Shown: positions 39,455 to 49,420, numbered from the stretch's first letter. The stretch is DNA of 64,000 nt from Haemophilus parainfluenzae (GCF_014931415.1 NZ_CP063121.1:1550001-1614000); one strand, 5' to 3'. The notes: generated by a model from the letters alone, not told the origin. Program-made: numbers and translations.

Positions 39455-41959
39455 TTAGATTGAACGTTTAACTTCAACGACTTCAAACACCTCGATTTGG
39501 TCGCCGACTTTCACGTCATTGTAGTTTTTAACGCCGATACCACATTCCATACCATTACGGACTTCAGAAACGTCATCTTTAAAGCGACGGAGAGATTCCA
39601 ATTCACCTTCAAAAATTACCACGTTATCACGTAATACACGGATTGGGTTGTTGCGTTTTACTACACCTTCGGTCACCATACAACCGGCGATTGCACCAAA
39701 TTTCGGATGTTTAAACACATCACGCACTTCAGCCAAGCCGATGATTTCTTGTTTGAATTCAGGTTGTAACATACCGCTCATCGCGGCTTTCACATCATTT
39801 AATAGTTCATAAATGATGGAGTAATAACGAAGGTCAATGTTTTCTGCTTCGATAATACGACGAGCAGAAGCATCCGCACGAACGTTAAAGCCGACCATAA
39901 TCGCATTAGAGGCTGCCGCTAAGGTTGCATCAGTTTCAGAAATACCACCTACGCCTGAGCCCACTACTTTCACTTTCACTTCATCAGTAGAAAGATCTTG
40001 TAACGATTGAATAATCGCCTCCACAGAACCCTGTACGTCCGCTTTCACAATAACATTAAGCTCAGCCACATCACCTTCAGTCATATTGCTAAACATATTT
40101 TCAAGTTTCGCTTTTTGCTGACGAGCGAGTTTCACTTCACGGAACTTACCTTGACGGTGTAACGCCACTTCACGTGCTTTTTTCTCATCACGTACTACAG
40201 TTGCTTCATCACCCGCTGCTGGTACACCAGAAAGACCTAACACCTCAACAGGGATAGATGGGCCTGCTTCATCGATTTCTTTACCGTTTTCATCGCGCAT
40301 TGCACGAACACGACCGTATTCAAAACCGCAAAGTACGATATCACCTTTACGTAAAGTACCAGATTGAACAAGAATTGTCGCAACCGGACCACGACCTTTA
40401 TCAAGGTAAGATTCAATCACCACACCACTTGCCATGCCATCTTTTACAGCCGTTAATTCAAGTACTTCTGATTGAAGCAAGATGGCATCTAATAAGTCAT
40501 CAACACCGGTACCTTTCTTCGCAGAAACAGGAACGAATTGTACATCACCACCGAATTTTTCAGAAATCACTTCGTGTTGAAGTAATTCTTGTTCTACTCG
40601 GTCTGGATTTGCTTCTGGTTTATCAATTTTGTTCACCGCAACCACTAAAGGCGCACCTGCTGCTTTCGCGTGTTGAATCGCTTCAATGGTTTGAGGCATC
40701 ACACCATCATCTGCAGCAACAACAAGAACGACGATATCCGTTGCTTTTGCACCACGTGCACGCATTGAGGTAAATGCAGCGTGTCCCGGTGTATCTAAGA
40801 AGGTGATCATTTTGCCATCATCCATTTCTACGTGGTACGCACCGATGTGCTGAGTAATACCACCCGCCTCACCTGCTGCGACTTTCGCTTTACGAATGTA
40901 GTCAAGTAATGAGGTTTTACCATGGTCAACGTGACCCATAATCGTTACAACCGGTGCACGAGTCACTTTTTCTGCATTAACATCACGATCGCCTAATACT
41001 TCTTCTTCGAGTTCATTTTCATTGCGAAGAATCACTTTGTGACCTAATTCTTCAGCCACTAATTGTGCCGTCTCTTGGTCAAGTACTTGGTTAATGGTTA
41101 CCATTTCGCCCATTTTCATCATTGCTTTGATGATTTCAGTCGCTTTGGTTGCCATTTTATTTGCTAATTCTGCAACAGTAATGGTTTCGCCAATAACAAC
41201 ATCTTGTTTTACAACTTGAACAGGTTTTGTGAAGGCTTGTTGTAATGCGGCACCTTTTTTACCATTTTTACCTTTACCGAATTTACCATCTTTTTGATTT
41301 TTACGATTCGATTCGCGCTCATTTTTATTGCCGCTCTTCACGTCATCCCGTTCTTTTTTCGCTTTAGCGACTTTATTTTTGCCACGACCACGATTTTCGT
41401 TACGACGTTCTTCTTCGTCTTCTGCTTCTAAAGCATAACGAGAGCTTAAATTATAATCCGTGTAATCTTCTGATGAACTATCATTACTTGAAGAGTCAGA
41501 CTCAGCATAACGTTTAGCTTCTTCAGCTGCTTTACGCGCTTGCTCTTCTGCTTTTTGGCGAGCAAGTTCTTCCGCTTTACGACGAAGTTCTGCTTCTTCT
41601 GCTTTACGTTTTTCTTTTTCTGGATCAATAGATTTAGGTTTATTTTCAACCGCACTTTGTGCTGGTTTCGCTGCCTTTTCTGCTTCAAGCTTAGCTTTTT
41701 CGGCTTTCGCTTTCTCAGCAGCTAAACGTGCTTTTTCTTCTGCTGCTTTCTTCTCTGCTTCTTGCTGTGCTTTTAATTTTGCTGCTTCTTCCGCTTTTTT
41801 AGCAGCATCTGTTGGCACTGTGCGTTTTTTACGAACTTCAACTTGTACCGCTTTTGCTTTGCCGCCAGCAGTTGTGCTGCTTACGGTTGTTTTTGTTCTG
41901 CGTTGAATACTTAGTTTTTTCGGTGCATTCGCATCCGCATTTTTTACATCTTCAGTCAT
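39455..41959 (-). CDS. infB: Translation initiation factor IF-2
   Basis: IF-2 brings formylmethionyl-tRNA to the 30S subunit and promotes subunit joining with GTP. The 834-residue protein has a long charged N-terminal region rich in Lys, Ala and Glu (residues ~40-230), then the GTPase domain with [12 protein letters not shown] (around residue 345), DTPGHAAF and NKID motifs, and the C-terminal domains. E. coli makes shorter forms from internal starts; I cannot assign these here. It follows nusA by 11 bases in the nusA-infB operon. Confidence 0.96.
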   Translation of the reverse strand: MTEDVKNADANAPKKLSIQRRTKTTVSSTTAGGKAKAVQVEVRKKRTVPTDAAKKAEEAAKLKAQQEAEKKAAEEKARLAAEKAKAEKAKLEAEKAAKPAQSAVENKPKSIDPEKEKRKAEEAELRRKAEELARQKAEEQARKAAEEAKRYAESDSSSNDSSSEDYTDYNLSSRYALEAEDEEERRNENRGRGKNKVAKAKKERDDVKSGNKNERESNRKNQKDGKFGKGKNGKKGAALQQAFTKPVQVVKQDVVIGETITVAELANKMATKATEIIKAMMKMGEMVTINQVLDQETAQLVAEELGHKVILRNENELEEEVLGDRDVNAEKVTRAPVVTIMGHVDHGKTSLLDYIRKAKVAAGEAGGITQHIGAYHVEMDDGKMITFLDTPGHAAFTSMRARGAKATDIVVLVVAADDGVMPQTIEAIQHAKAAGAPLVVAVNKIDKPEANPDRVEQELLQHEVISEKFGGDVQFVPVSAKKGTGVDDLLDAILLQSEVLELTAVKDGMASGVVIESYLDKGRGPVATILVQSGTLRKGDIVLCGFEYGRVRAMRDENGKEIDEAGPSIPVEVLGLSGVPAAGDEATVVRDEKKAREVALHRQGKFREVKLARQQKAKLENMFSNMTEGDVAELNVIVKADVQGSVEAIIQSLQDLSTDEVKVKVVGSGVGGISETDATLAAASNAIMVGFNVRADASARRIIEAENIDLRYYSIIYELLNDVKAAMSGMLQPEFKQEIIGLAEVRDVFKHPKFGAIAGCMVTEGVVKRNNPIRVLRDNVVIFEGELESLRRFKDDVSEVRNGMECGIGVKNYNDVKVGDQIEVFEVVEVKRSI

Positions 41960-41970
41960 TATTAAACTCC

Positions 41971-43458
41971 TTACTCTTCGCTAAACCAGCAAATATTACG
42001 AGCAGCCATAATGAAATCAGCGGCCTGCTCTGCGGTTAATTCTTCAATATCAGCTAAATCATCTACACCTTGCTCTGCAAGTTCTTCAAGTGTAGTAATT
42101 TGTTTTTCAGCTAATTTAAAAGCAATATGACGGTTCATGCCTTCAAGATTTAATAAACGATCTTCGATATTCGCTTTTTTCAAGGCTTCTTCTTCTGCTG
42201 CAGCGGCTGCAGTAATCGCATCTTTTGCACGACCTTGTAACTCTTCGATAAGATCTTCATCTTCTAAACCATCAATTGCAGTCAGTTCACTCACAGGAAC
42301 ATAAGCCACTTCTTCTAATGAAGTAAAACCTTCATCCACTAAGATTTGAGCAAACTCTTCATCAAGACCTAATTTATCCATAAATAAATTCAATACCTTA
42401 ATATCTTCCGCTTGATGTTTTTCATTTAATTGTTCAGTGGTCATTACGTTTAATGTCCAACCGGTTAATTGTGTCGCTAAACGTACATTTTGACCGTTAC
42501 GACCAATTGCTTGTGCTAGGTTATCAGCATTAACTGCGATATCCATTGAGTGGTTATCTTCATCCACAATGATTGATGTCACATCAGCTGGCGCCATCGC
42601 ATTGATTACATACTGTGCTGGATTATCATCCCAAAGTACGATATCCACACGTTCCCCACCTAATTCATTGGTAATCGCTTGAACGCGTGCACCACGCATA
42701 CCCACACATGCACCAACTGGGTCAATACGTTTATCGTTAGATTTCACCGCAATTTTCGCGCGAGAACCAGGATCACGAGCTGCACCACGGATTTCAAGCA
42801 TTTCTTCGCCGATTTCTGGTACTTCAATACGGAATAACTCGATTAACATTTCAGGTTTTGCACGAGTCACAAATAATTGTGCGGTTTTGCTTTCTGGATT
42901 CACTTTATAAAGCACACCACGTACACGATCGCCTGGACGGAAATTTTCACGTGGAAGCATATCTTCACGCATAATCACGGCTTCAGCTTTATTGCCTAAA
43001 TCTAAAATAATGCTTTCACGATTTACTTTTTTCACTGTACCAGTAACAATCTTACCTTCTTCAGAACGGAATTGCTCAACCACTTTTGCACGCTCTGCTT
43101 CACGGATTTTAGTGCTGATTACTTGGCGAGCGGTTTGCATTGCAATGCGGTCAAATGCGATAGACTCAATTTGGTCTTCAACATAATCACCAAGTTGAAT
43201 ATTAGGATCTTCAAATTGTGCCGCTTCTAATGTCATTTCTTTTGTTGGCACTTTAACTTCATCCACAACCAACCAGCGACGGAATGTATCAAACTCCCCT
43301 GTTTTGGTGTTGATAGACACACGAATATCGGTTTCATAGTCATATTTTTTCTTCGTTGAAAGCGCAATTGCACTCTCTAACGCTTCAAAAATCTTTTCAC
43401 GTGGTAATAACTTCTCGTTAGATACTGCTTCAGCAGCTAACAAAATTTCTTTACTCAT
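41971..43458 (-). CDS. nusA: Transcription termination/antitermination factor NusA
   Basis: NusA binds RNA polymerase and controls pausing, termination and antitermination. The 495-residue product has the N-terminal polymerase-binding domain, S1 domain (starting [16 protein letters not shown]), two KH domains (with [15 protein letters not shown] and [10 protein letters not shown]), and two acidic C-terminal repeats. Length equals E. coli NusA (495). It lies between rimP and infB and probably feeds back on the terminators ahead of rimP. Confidence 0.96.
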   Translation of the reverse strand: MSKEILLAAEAVSNEKLLPREKIFEALESAIALSTKKKYDYETDIRVSINTKTGEFDTFRRWLVVDEVKVPTKEMTLEAAQFEDPNIQLGDYVEDQIESIAFDRIAMQTARQVISTKIREAERAKVVEQFRSEEGKIVTGTVKKVNRESIILDLGNKAEAVIMREDMLPRENFRPGDRVRGVLYKVNPESKTAQLFVTRAKPEMLIELFRIEVPEIGEEMLEIRGAARDPGSRAKIAVKSNDKRIDPVGACVGMRGARVQAITNELGGERVDIVLWDDNPAQYVINAMAPADVTSIIVDEDNHSMDIAVNADNLAQAIGRNGQNVRLATQLTGWTLNVMTTEQLNEKHQAEDIKVLNLFMDKLGLDEEFAQILVDEGFTSLEEVAYVPVSELTAIDGLEDEDLIEELQGRAKDAITAAAAAEEEALKKANIEDRLLNLEGMNRHIAFKLAEKQITTLEELAEQGVDDLADIEELTAEQAADFIMAARNICWFSEE

Positions 43459-43473
43459 TTTCCTTTTTCTCCT

Positions 43474-43929
43474 TTAAAATTTTGCGATTACATTGGCTTT
43501 TTGAATGTTGCCAAAAATAAGAACTTGTTCCTGACCATCAACAATAAGTGTCAACATGTCATTTTCAATTTTTTCCAATTTACCTTGCCATTTACGATGA
43601 TCTAAAACGGGAATACGTAAATGTACGGCGATATCCTCGCCTACATAACGTTGGAATTGTTCAAGCGTAAATAATGGACGATCGAGACCTGGTGATGATA
43701 CTTCTAGGTTATATTTATCCGCAATTGGATCTTCCACATCTAAAATCGCGCTCACTTGACGACTTACATCAGCACAATCATCAACGCCTACGCCACCGTC
43801 TTTATCAATGAATAAACGCACGGTCATAAAACGACCTGCACGTTGGCATTCAATCCCCCAAAGTTCGCAGCCTAAGTCTTCTACTGCACCTTGCAGCATC
43901 TCTTGCAATTTTTGTTCTAATGTTGCCAA
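43474..43929 (-). CDS. rimP: Ribosome maturation factor RimP
   Basis: RimP assists early 30S subunit assembly. The 151-residue product has the family signature [14 protein letters not shown] (residues ~74-87) and an acidic N-terminal alpha/beta domain plus an SH3-like C-terminal domain. It starts the protein-coding part of the rimP-nusA-infB operon. The start has AGGAGCAAAA upstream. Two hairpins with T runs lie between it and the initiator tRNA gene. Confidence 0.94.
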   Translation of the reverse strand: MATLEQKLQEMLQGAVEDLGCELWGIECQRAGRFMTVRLFIDKDGGVGVDDCADVSRQVSAILDVEDPIADKYNLEVSSPGLDRPLFTLEQFQRYVGEDIAVHLRIPVLDHRKWQGKLEKIENDMLTLIVDGQEQVLIFGNIQKANVIAKF

Positions 43930-43960
43930 TTTTTGCTCCTAATCTTAAAATTCAGACATA

Positions 43961-43995
43961 AAAAAAGGGTTAGGTTCGTCAATGAACCTAAGCCC
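43961..43995 (-). terminator. Terminator/attenuator just upstream of rimP
   Basis: On the minus strand GGGCTTAGGTTC pairs with GAACCTAACCC (one bulged C), followed by seven T residues, about 32 bases before the rimP start. Together with the hairpin at 44014-44038 it makes a tandem terminator in the leader of the nusA operon. Confidence 0.8.
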
Positions 43996-44013
43996 AGTTT
44001 CTAAATTTCTCGT

Positions 44014-44038
44014 ACAAAAAAACCCCAAATTTGGGGTT
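44014..44038 (-). terminator. Terminator of the initiator tRNA gene
   Basis: An 18-base perfect palindrome (44021-44038, AACCCCAAATTTGGGGTT) is followed on the minus strand by a TTTTTTTG run. It lies about 20 bases downstream of the tRNA 3' end. Confidence 0.88.
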
Positions 44039-44058
44039 CTTTTTACTGAACTTGTTAT

Positions 44059-44135
44059 TGGTTGCGGGGGCCGGATTTGAACCGACGGCCTTCGGGTTAT
44101 GAGCCCGACGAGCTACCAAGCTGCTCCACCCCGCG
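44059..44135 (-). tRNA. Initiator tRNA-fMet (CAU)
   Basis: A 77-base tRNA with encoded CCA. The anticodon CAU is at 44099-44101. Initiator hallmarks are present: a C1-A72 mismatch (CGCGGGG against CCCCGCA) and three G-C pairs in the anticodon stem (GGGCTCATAACCC). It appears to differ from E. coli initiator tRNA at only one or two bases. Its position upstream of rimP-nusA-infB matches metY in E. coli. A strong promoter and a terminator flank it. Confidence 0.97.
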
Positions 44136-44152
44136 TCCGAAATATGGGGTGT

Positions 44153-44180
44153 ATTATAGTGATCTAAATCAAAAGATCAA
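44153..44180 (-). promoter_or_regulatory. Promoter of the initiator tRNA gene
   Basis: On the minus strand the minus-10 is a perfect TATAAT (44153-44158) and the minus-35 is TTGATC (44175-44180) with a 16-base spacer. Transcription should start near 44146, about 10 bases before the tRNA. The C-rich stretch after the minus-10 resembles a stringent-control discriminator. Confidence 0.75.
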
Positions 44181-44248
44181 GCGATTTCTACTAATTTTCT
44201 TGAAAACCTAAGATTTTTGACCGCACTTTGCTTTATCTGAAGTGATAG

Positions 44249-44377
44249 TTAGAATCCAAAGCCAGTACCAAGGCCTACACCAACGCCTACACCATTACTG
44301 CCGCCACCGGCGCCAACACCAACAGAACAAGCGCTTACCAAAGCACTTAATACAGCCACTAAAAATAATTTTTTCAT
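44249..44377 (-). CDS. Small glycine-rich lipoprotein (42 residues)
   Basis: This short ORF encodes MKKLFLVAVLSALVSACSVG, followed by a 22-residue tail of mostly Gly and Val (ending GLGTGFGF). LVSAC is a good lipobox, so the mature protein would be a lipid-anchored peptide of about 26 residues. The ATG overlaps the stop of the kinase-like gene as ATGA, and GGAAAATCT lies upstream. I recognise no family. The Gly/Val repeat could insert in the membrane or self-associate, but this is speculation. Confidence 0.75.
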   Translation of the reverse strand: MKKLFLVAVLSALVSACSVGVGAGGGSNGVGVGVGLGTGFGF

Positions 44378-45096
44378 AGATTTTCCTTTGTTAAATGTTC
44401 AAATAACCGATAAACGGCCAATAAGTCCGTTCGTGCAATCGGTTTGAACGGAAGTAAAAGATAATAAAGCCAACGAAATCTTCTCACATATGACAACATA
44501 TCAACCCAATAAGTTGTCGGACAGTGAGATTTATAATAATCAAATAATTCATTAAGCTTTTCATCATCTAAGCCTTTCACACGACATAAACTGTCTAAAA
44601 ATGCTAGCATATCACGTGTAAGCAACCAATGTTCATTATGGCTTTTTGAATGAGATTCAAAGTCCATAAAACTAATTTTACCATCTTTCCATGCGATATC
44701 TCGTATAGCTGGACGACCGTGAATAATGCCTTGTTGATGAAGATTAATCAATATTTCTATCGCTGAATGCAAAATATGTGATTTTTCTGCCCAAGACAAT
44801 GTTTCATCATTCAGCCAGATGTTTAATGTTGGCCCCGCATCTTCCAATACTAAATAATCATCTCCGAAATCACATAATTTAGGTACTGGTGCACCAATAT
44901 TATTCAGGTGCTGAAGAATCTCACATTCTTCTTTAAAATGTTGCTTTGGATGCGGTTTTAATAATAACCATATCCCTTTTAATTGCTCGGGTTGTTTTAA
45001 CCAATAATGTTTCCCTAAATATTCAAATTGGAAAACACGTTCCCCACGGTGTTTTTCAAGAAGCTTCTGCACATGCTCTTTAAATGACGAAGTCAT
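44374..45096 (-). CDS. Kinase-like-fold protein, possibly a lipopolysaccharide or small-molecule kinase
   Basis: This 240-residue soluble protein has the core motifs of protein-kinase-like enzymes. GAPVPKLCDFGDDYLVLEDA resembles the hinge region, HGRPAIRDIAW the HRD catalytic loop, and KISFMDFES the metal-binding DFG-type motif. The basic, aromatic C-terminus (RRFRWLYYLLLPF) suggests membrane contact. Similar layouts occur in bacterial LPS core kinases and RIO/Bud32-like proteins. I cannot name the substrate. A short glycine-rich lipoprotein gene is coupled to its 3' end. Confidence 0.65.
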   Translation of the reverse strand: MTSSFKEHVQKLLEKHRGERVFQFEYLGKHYWLKQPEQLKGIWLLLKPHPKQHFKEECEILQHLNNIGAPVPKLCDFGDDYLVLEDAGPTLNIWLNDETLSWAEKSHILHSAIEILINLHQQGIIHGRPAIRDIAWKDGKISFMDFESHSKSHNEHWLLTRDMLAFLDSLCRVKGLDDEKLNELFDYYKSHCPTTYWVDMLSYVRRFRWLYYLLLPFKPIARTDLLAVYRLFEHLTKENL

Positions 45097-45183
45097 AATC
45101 TCTACTTAAATTTTTATTGTATAGTGAAAAGATAAGCGATACATTCTACAAAATTTTTATTCTTTTTCAATCAAGGAGAAAAT

Positions 45184-45744
45184 ATGCATTTTTTGAAAAA
45201 AGTACTCACCATACTGACATTAGGTTTCTTCACACTATCTGTACAAGCTTCCCCTTTTAGCATCAGCGAACAACAAATTAACCAGTATTTAAGTGAAAAA
45301 GGCACGATTAATGACAAACTCGGTATTCCAGGATTGTTTTCTGTGGATTATGCGCTGAAAGATTTAGTGACTCAAATCGGGCAAACTGAAAGTAATCGTG
45401 TTGAAATGAGTGGTTTGGCTGATACGCTTATTCGTTTATCTGGTAAAACCTACCCAGCTAAGTTGCATTTAACCTTTGATGCGATTCCTGAATATAACGC
45501 AGAAGAGGGGGCACTTTATTTAAAAAATCTGCGGATTTTACGCTGGTCTGGTGAACCTAATAGTGTGATGGATCAACTCCAAGATGTTATGCCGCTATTA
45601 AGCGATGGTGTGGCAGCACTATTAAGTCGGATGCCAGTTTATACCTTGGATGAAAGTGACATGAAACAAATGCTGATTAAGAAATTCGCCAAAGAAATTA
45701 AAGTTGAGAAAGGTCGATTAGAATTAATTGGTGGAATGTTTTAA
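45184..45744 (+). CDS. YceB-like (DUF1439) secreted protein
   Basis: This 186-residue protein resembles E. coli YceB: SISEQQINQYLSEKGTINDK and a later LIRLSGKTYPAKLHLTFDAI fit the DUF1439 pattern. E. coli YceB is a lipoprotein, but here the signal peptide ends in VQASPF without a lipobox, and I see no cysteine in the whole protein. It is therefore probably a soluble periplasmic protein. Function is unknown. A strong terminator follows. Confidence 0.8.
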   Translation: MHFLKKVLTILTLGFFTLSVQASPFSISEQQINQYLSEKGTINDKLGIPGLFSVDYALKDLVTQIGQTESNRVEMSGLADTLIRLSGKTYPAKLHLTFDAIPEYNAEEGALYLKNLRILRWSGEPNSVMDQLQDVMPLLSDGVAALLSRMPVYTLDESDMKQMLIKKFAKEIKVEKGRLELIGGMF

Positions 45745-45748
45745 CAAT

Positions 45749-45773
45749 AAGGGCGTATTAAACGCCCTTTTTT
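45749..45773. terminator. Terminator between the YceB-like gene and qseC
   Basis: GGGCGT (45751-45756) pairs with ACGCCC (45762-45767) around a 5-base loop, followed by TTTTTT. Confidence 0.82.
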
Positions 45774-47127
45774 ATAACGCAATGATAGCTCGCAAACCTT
45801 GAATTTGCCCGTTATCTTCAATATTTTCTAATCGGAAACGATAGTGATGCAATTCTGCTATTCTTGCCACAATAGACAATCCAAGCCCACTCCCTTTTTC
45901 ATTTTGTCCTGCAGGACGATAAAAACGCTGCCCTAATTTTGCTAATTCTTCTGGCGCAACACCACCGCCATTATCTTCAATAAGAATTTTACGCGGCTGT
46001 AAAATCACACGAACCTGAGTGCCTTGCGGACAATATTTTATGGCATTATCCAATAAGTTTCGTAGCATTTGTGCAAGTAATAATGACTGCCCTTGCTTAA
46101 CGGTAGGATCTCCCTGATGCTCAAACTGCAATTCGATTTGGCGTTGCTGCGCACTGAAATATAACTCACCGATAAGTGAAGTTATCATTTCTGACCAATG
46201 AATCGGTTCCTGATGATTTAATTCTTTAAGATTATCTAATCGGGAAAGCGTAAGAAGCTGTTCAATTAATTGGGTTGCTCGGTCGATACCTTGGGTTAAA
46301 TGTGCTAAGGCCGTTTCACGAGTTTGTGCATCATCGCCAGCTAGCTGTGCGACTTCTGTTTGAATACGTAATGCCGCTAATGGGCTACGTAATTCATGCG
46401 CGGCATCAGAAACAAAGCGGCGCTCCCGTTCCAACTGCTCACGGGTACGTATGAAAAATTGATTTAAGTTTTGGACTAACGGTAAAATCTCCGTTGGTAC
46501 GTCATCGGTTTCTAATAACGATACATCACCTGGTCGGCGAGCTTGTACGTTTCGACTCAATCGATTAATTGGTTTTAATGCACGATAAATCACAATAAAC
46601 GCGACCAATAAGAGTACTGGCAATCCGGCAAACCAAATTCCTGTTTGGCTGAAAACCATTTTATTGACTAACTCTTCGCGATATTCTAACTCTTGACCTA
46701 CAGCGATCACCAATTCACCATTACCAACAGGTTGCCAATAAATCAACCATTCATCGTCATCATCTAAAATATGCGCTTTACTAAATCCGGTTTTATTTTG
46801 AAAAATAAATTTGTCGCCATTATCACCATCAGTTAATAATCTTTCACCTTTGTTAGAAAATATGGCAAAGGCCAATGCATCATTATCATAATGACGTTTC
46901 TGTGGTTTAAATCCACCACGTGGAAAGTTAGCATTTTCATCTAATAATACATTTTTCAAATCAGAGGTTGCCAAACGCTCGGCAAAAAGCACCTGCTGTG
47001 CATTAAACACATCTTTGACTTCTTTTTTGACAACCGTCCAGGCAACAGTTGTGGCAATGCACCACACGCAAAGTGCGGTCACACTTAAACCGATTAAGAG
47101 ACGAAAACTCAGTCGTTTATTTTTCAT
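45772..47127 (-). CDS. qseC: Sensor histidine kinase of the QseC/FirS type
   Basis: This 451-residue inner-membrane kinase has two membrane segments (residues ~10-32 and ~162-182), a periplasmic sensor domain, a HAMP-like linker, the phospho-accepting His244 in DAAHELRSP, and the ATP-binding motifs [15 protein letters not shown] and GSGLGLSIV. The same system in H. influenzae is called FirRS and responds to ferrous iron. The acidic run DDDDEW (near residues 122-127) in the sensor domain could bind metal. It overlaps qseB by 11 bases. Confidence 0.9.
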   Translation of the reverse strand: MKNKRLSFRLLIGLSVTALCVWCIATTVAWTVVKKEVKDVFNAQQVLFAERLATSDLKNVLLDENANFPRGGFKPQKRHYDNDALAFAIFSNKGERLLTDGDNGDKFIFQNKTGFSKAHILDDDDEWLIYWQPVGNGELVIAVGQELEYREELVNKMVFSQTGIWFAGLPVLLLVAFIVIYRALKPINRLSRNVQARRPGDVSLLETDDVPTEILPLVQNLNQFFIRTREQLERERRFVSDAAHELRSPLAALRIQTEVAQLAGDDAQTRETALAHLTQGIDRATQLIEQLLTLSRLDNLKELNHQEPIHWSEMITSLIGELYFSAQQRQIELQFEHQGDPTVKQGQSLLLAQMLRNLLDNAIKYCPQGTQVRVILQPRKILIEDNGGGVAPEELAKLGQRFYRPAGQNEKGSGLGLSIVARIAELHHYRFRLENIEDNGQIQGLRAIIAL

Positions 47128-47785
47128 TAATTTGTCCTAAAGCATAGCCTACGCCATGTACCGTACGAATAAATTGCTTACCTAATTTTTGACGCAAATT
47201 ATAAATATGTACGTCCAATGCACCACTACTTAATTCTTCATCCCAATTTGACAATTTTTCTTCAATGGTCGCACGTGAAAGCACTCGTTCTTTATTCAGC
47301 ATAAAAAGCTCGAGTAATTTATATTCACGTCCGGTTAATGTAATTTCATCCTCATTCAACCAAGCCTTACGCTGAGCAGGATCGAGTTTAACATTACCAT
47401 GCTCAATTTGTGGTTTAACTTGCCCATAACGACGACGAATTAATGCTTGTAATCGTACCACCACTTCAGCCAAGGCAAAGGGTTTGCAAAGATAATCATC
47501 AGCACCTTGTTGAATGCCTTTAATGCGTTCATCTAATGTATCACGTGCAGTTAAGATCAACACTGGTACATCTTGATTATTTGAACGCCATTGTTTTAAC
47601 ACATCCAAACCATCTAGTTTAGGCAGGGTTAAATCCAATACCACCGCATCATAAGGCGCGCCGATTAAGGCGTTTAATCCACTTTGACCATCGGTAAACC
47701 AATCTACAATAAAGCCTGATTTTGTTAAACCAATTTGCAGACCATTGCCGATGAGAGGATCGTCTTCTACTAATAAAACTCGCAT
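47117..47785 (-). CDS. qseB: Response regulator of the QseB/FirR type
   Basis: This 222-residue OmpR/PmrA-type regulator has a receiver domain with phospho-accepting Asp51 (AVVLDLTLP) and a winged-helix DNA-binding domain. I chose ATG at 47785, where [10 protein letters not shown] begins; a longer in-frame start adds 20 unrelated residues. A PmrA-type box lies upstream of ygiW, the first gene of this operon. The H. influenzae counterpart is FirR. Confidence 0.9.
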   Translation of the reverse strand: MRVLLVEDDPLIGNGLQIGLTKSGFIVDWFTDGQSGLNALIGAPYDAVVLDLTLPKLDGLDVLKQWRSNNQDVPVLILTARDTLDERIKGIQQGADDYLCKPFALAEVVVRLQALIRRRYGQVKPQIEHGNVKLDPAQRKAWLNEDEITLTGREYKLLELFMLNKERVLSRATIEEKLSNWDEELSSGALDVHIYNLRQKLGKQFIRTVHGVGYALGQINEK

Positions 47786-47860
47786 AATATTGACCGCACT
47801 TTTATCTTTCTCAAAACGAAAAAATGGCGGGCATTTACCCACCACTTCAAATTATATGAA

Positions 47861-48232
47861 TTATTGCGCTTTTTCAACGCTAATGACTTCAAGCTCTGGT
47901 TTTTCAAACATTTCATTGTCTAGTTTACCGTAAACGCGGATTTTATCCTGAGGTCCCACATTTAAGCCATTCCAAACGCGGTTTTTAATTTCCAATTTGA
48001 TTTGGTCTGTACCATCGGTAAAAAGATATTTATCACCTTTAATTTGTTGAGTGATATTACCGACTAAGGTAATCATAGAATTATCTTTCGCAGATAATGC
48101 TTGTTGAACAGTAAGTTGTTGACCTTGGTCACCACCATGGAAACCACCTTGTGCAGTGTTGCCATTAAAACCAGCAAATGCCACTGAAGTAGATAAAGCT
48201 AAAAGAGTCGCTAAAGCAAATTTTTTCATCAT
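47861..48232 (-). CDS. ygiW: YgiW family periplasmic OB-fold protein
   Basis: This 123-residue protein has a signal peptide (MKKFALATLLALSTSVAFA, cut after AFA) and a bacterial OB-fold (BOF) domain. In H. influenzae the gene forms one operon with firRS, and in enterics YgiW/VisP binds peptidoglycan and supports stress resistance. The first two codons are both ATG; AGGAG is better spaced for the second (48229). It is the first gene of ygiW-qseB-qseC, with the regulator box about 100 bases upstream. Confidence 0.88.
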   Translation of the reverse strand: MMKKFALATLLALSTSVAFAGFNGNTAQGGFHGGDQGQQLTVQQALSAKDNSMITLVGNITQQIKGDKYLFTDGTDQIKLEIKNRVWNGLNVGPQDKIRVYGKLDNEMFEKPELEVISVEKAQ

Positions 48233-48331
48233 GTTCTCCTAAATAGAATTAAGCATAAATTAATCATGTTTCAAAGCGAAGGATTATTACCCTAATTGCC
48301 GCCTTGTTGATGCTTATTAAACACAACAAAT

Positions 48332-48358
48332 CTTAATGAAATCTTAAGCAACCTTAAG
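48332..48358. promoter_or_regulatory. Candidate QseB/FirR (PmrA-type) binding repeats
   Basis: Three hexamers, CTTAAT (48332-48337), CTTAAG (48343-48348) and CTTAAG (48353-48358), are spaced by 5 and 4 bases. PmrA-family boxes have the form CTTAAT-N5-CTTAAT. They lie about 100 bases upstream of ygiW-qseBC. Autoregulation is an inference. Confidence 0.55.
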
Positions 48359-48378
48359 ATTTTTAAATTTTTTTAAAA

Positions 48379-49065
48379 TCACCAACAAAATCGCTCATTC
48401 ACCAAGTTATCTTGGCGTTCTTTTTCCCATTTCGCTTTATTTTCAGGATTAGCAAAATAGTGGTCTTGCTCAACTAAACGCGCATCAAGTTTTGCTTCAG
48501 CTTCTTTTAACGCTTGTTTTCTATCTGGATGCTTGCTTGGTAATTGAGGTAAAAATACAGTCTGATACGGGTGATTTTTCACCCACTCAATCGCCTCTTG
48601 CGCCGCCTTGTGTTGCTTATTCAAATCACAGAACGCATAGGGATTAACATGTTGCCCGACTAATTGCCCAAATGCTGTGTTATTCGATACTGTTAATTTA
48701 TCTAAATCCAACACATATAAAGCAGTGATTAAACGATTTTGCCCACGATAAAACCATTTTACTGCTTCATCACGTAAGCCAAAATCATAAGCACGAGCAG
48801 AAAGTGCAAACATTGTCATCGGAGAAACAAAATCCACTTTTTTCTCAATAATATTGACCGCACTTTCAAAATCTTTTTGTGTATTTTTCAGTAATAATGC
48901 ATCAATATCTTTGTTCACATTAATCTGTTCGAGTCGCCCATCTCTGGCATCATAATAAGGCTTTACATACATATCAATATGCTTAACTGGCTCTTTTGAA
49001 ATGGTGCTACAAGCCGTTAATAAAAGCGCGGTTGAAATTAACGTTAATTTTAGAAAGGTTTGCAT
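48379..49065 (-). CDS. Uncharacterised lipoprotein (228 residues)
   Basis: This protein has a lipoprotein signal (ISTALLLTAC, lipidated Cys at residue 19) followed by a helical domain. The sequence FESAVNIIEKKVDF and later MTMFALSARAYDFGLRDEAV and FYRGQNR look like Sel1/TPR-like helices. The last ~60 residues are highly charged (Lys/Glu). I recognise no named family. An uptake signal lies at 48860. The gene is monocistronic, between yfaE and ygiW. Confidence 0.75.
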   Translation of the reverse strand: MQTFLKLTLISTALLLTACSTISKEPVKHIDMYVKPYYDARDGRLEQINVNKDIDALLLKNTQKDFESAVNIIEKKVDFVSPMTMFALSARAYDFGLRDEAVKWFYRGQNRLITALYVLDLDKLTVSNNTAFGQLVGQHVNPYAFCDLNKQHKAAQEAIEWVKNHPYQTVFLPQLPSKHPDRKQALKEAEAKLDARLVEQDHYFANPENKAKWEKERQDNLVNERFCW

Positions 49066-49171
49066 ATTCTTCCCTTATGATGAATATTAGCTCGCTATAT
49101 TACAACAAAAGAGCCGTGAGTTTTACTTCTCTTTCTTCTATAATGAGCAAAATTTTGTTTTATTTTGTTTC

Positions 49172-49420
49172 ATGAAAATCCATCTTATTCAGCGCCAAAT
49201 CAGCTTAGATTTCGATAACCAAACTTCCCTGCTTAACTTTTTAGAACAACATCATATTCACCATGAATATCAATGTCGTTCAGGTTATTGTGGTTCTTGT
49301 CGCGTGAAGATCAAAAAAGGCAAAGTATCTTACGCCGAAGCGCCCCTTGCCTTTATTCAACCAGATGAGATTTTGCTGTGTTGTTGTAGGGTGGAAAGTG
49401 ATATTGAATTGGAACTGTAA
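49172..49420 (+). CDS. yfaE: 2Fe-2S ferredoxin YfaE
   Basis: This 82-residue plant-type ferredoxin has cluster cysteines 35, 40 and 43 (CRSGYCGSC) plus one in LLCCCR (70-72). In E. coli, YfaE repairs the di-iron tyrosyl cofactor of ribonucleotide reductase NrdB and sits beside nrdAB. Here nrdAB is not in the neighbourhood, as in H. influenzae. The ATG at 49172 has only a weak ribosome site. Confidence 0.88.
   Translation: MKIHLIQRQISLDFDNQTSLLNFLEQHHIHHEYQCRSGYCGSCRVKIKKGKVSYAEAPLAFIQPDEILLCCCRVESDIELEL

Noticed and set aside
40258..40773. A 171-codon plus-strand open frame rich in His, Leu and Gln
   Set aside because: It lies entirely antisense to the conserved G-domain of infB and resembles no protein.
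44159..44174. CRP-like AGTGATCTAAATCAAA at the initiator tRNA promoter
   Set aside because: Only a partial match, and it lies within the spacer of a strong promoter where the sequence is explained by the minus-10 and minus-35.
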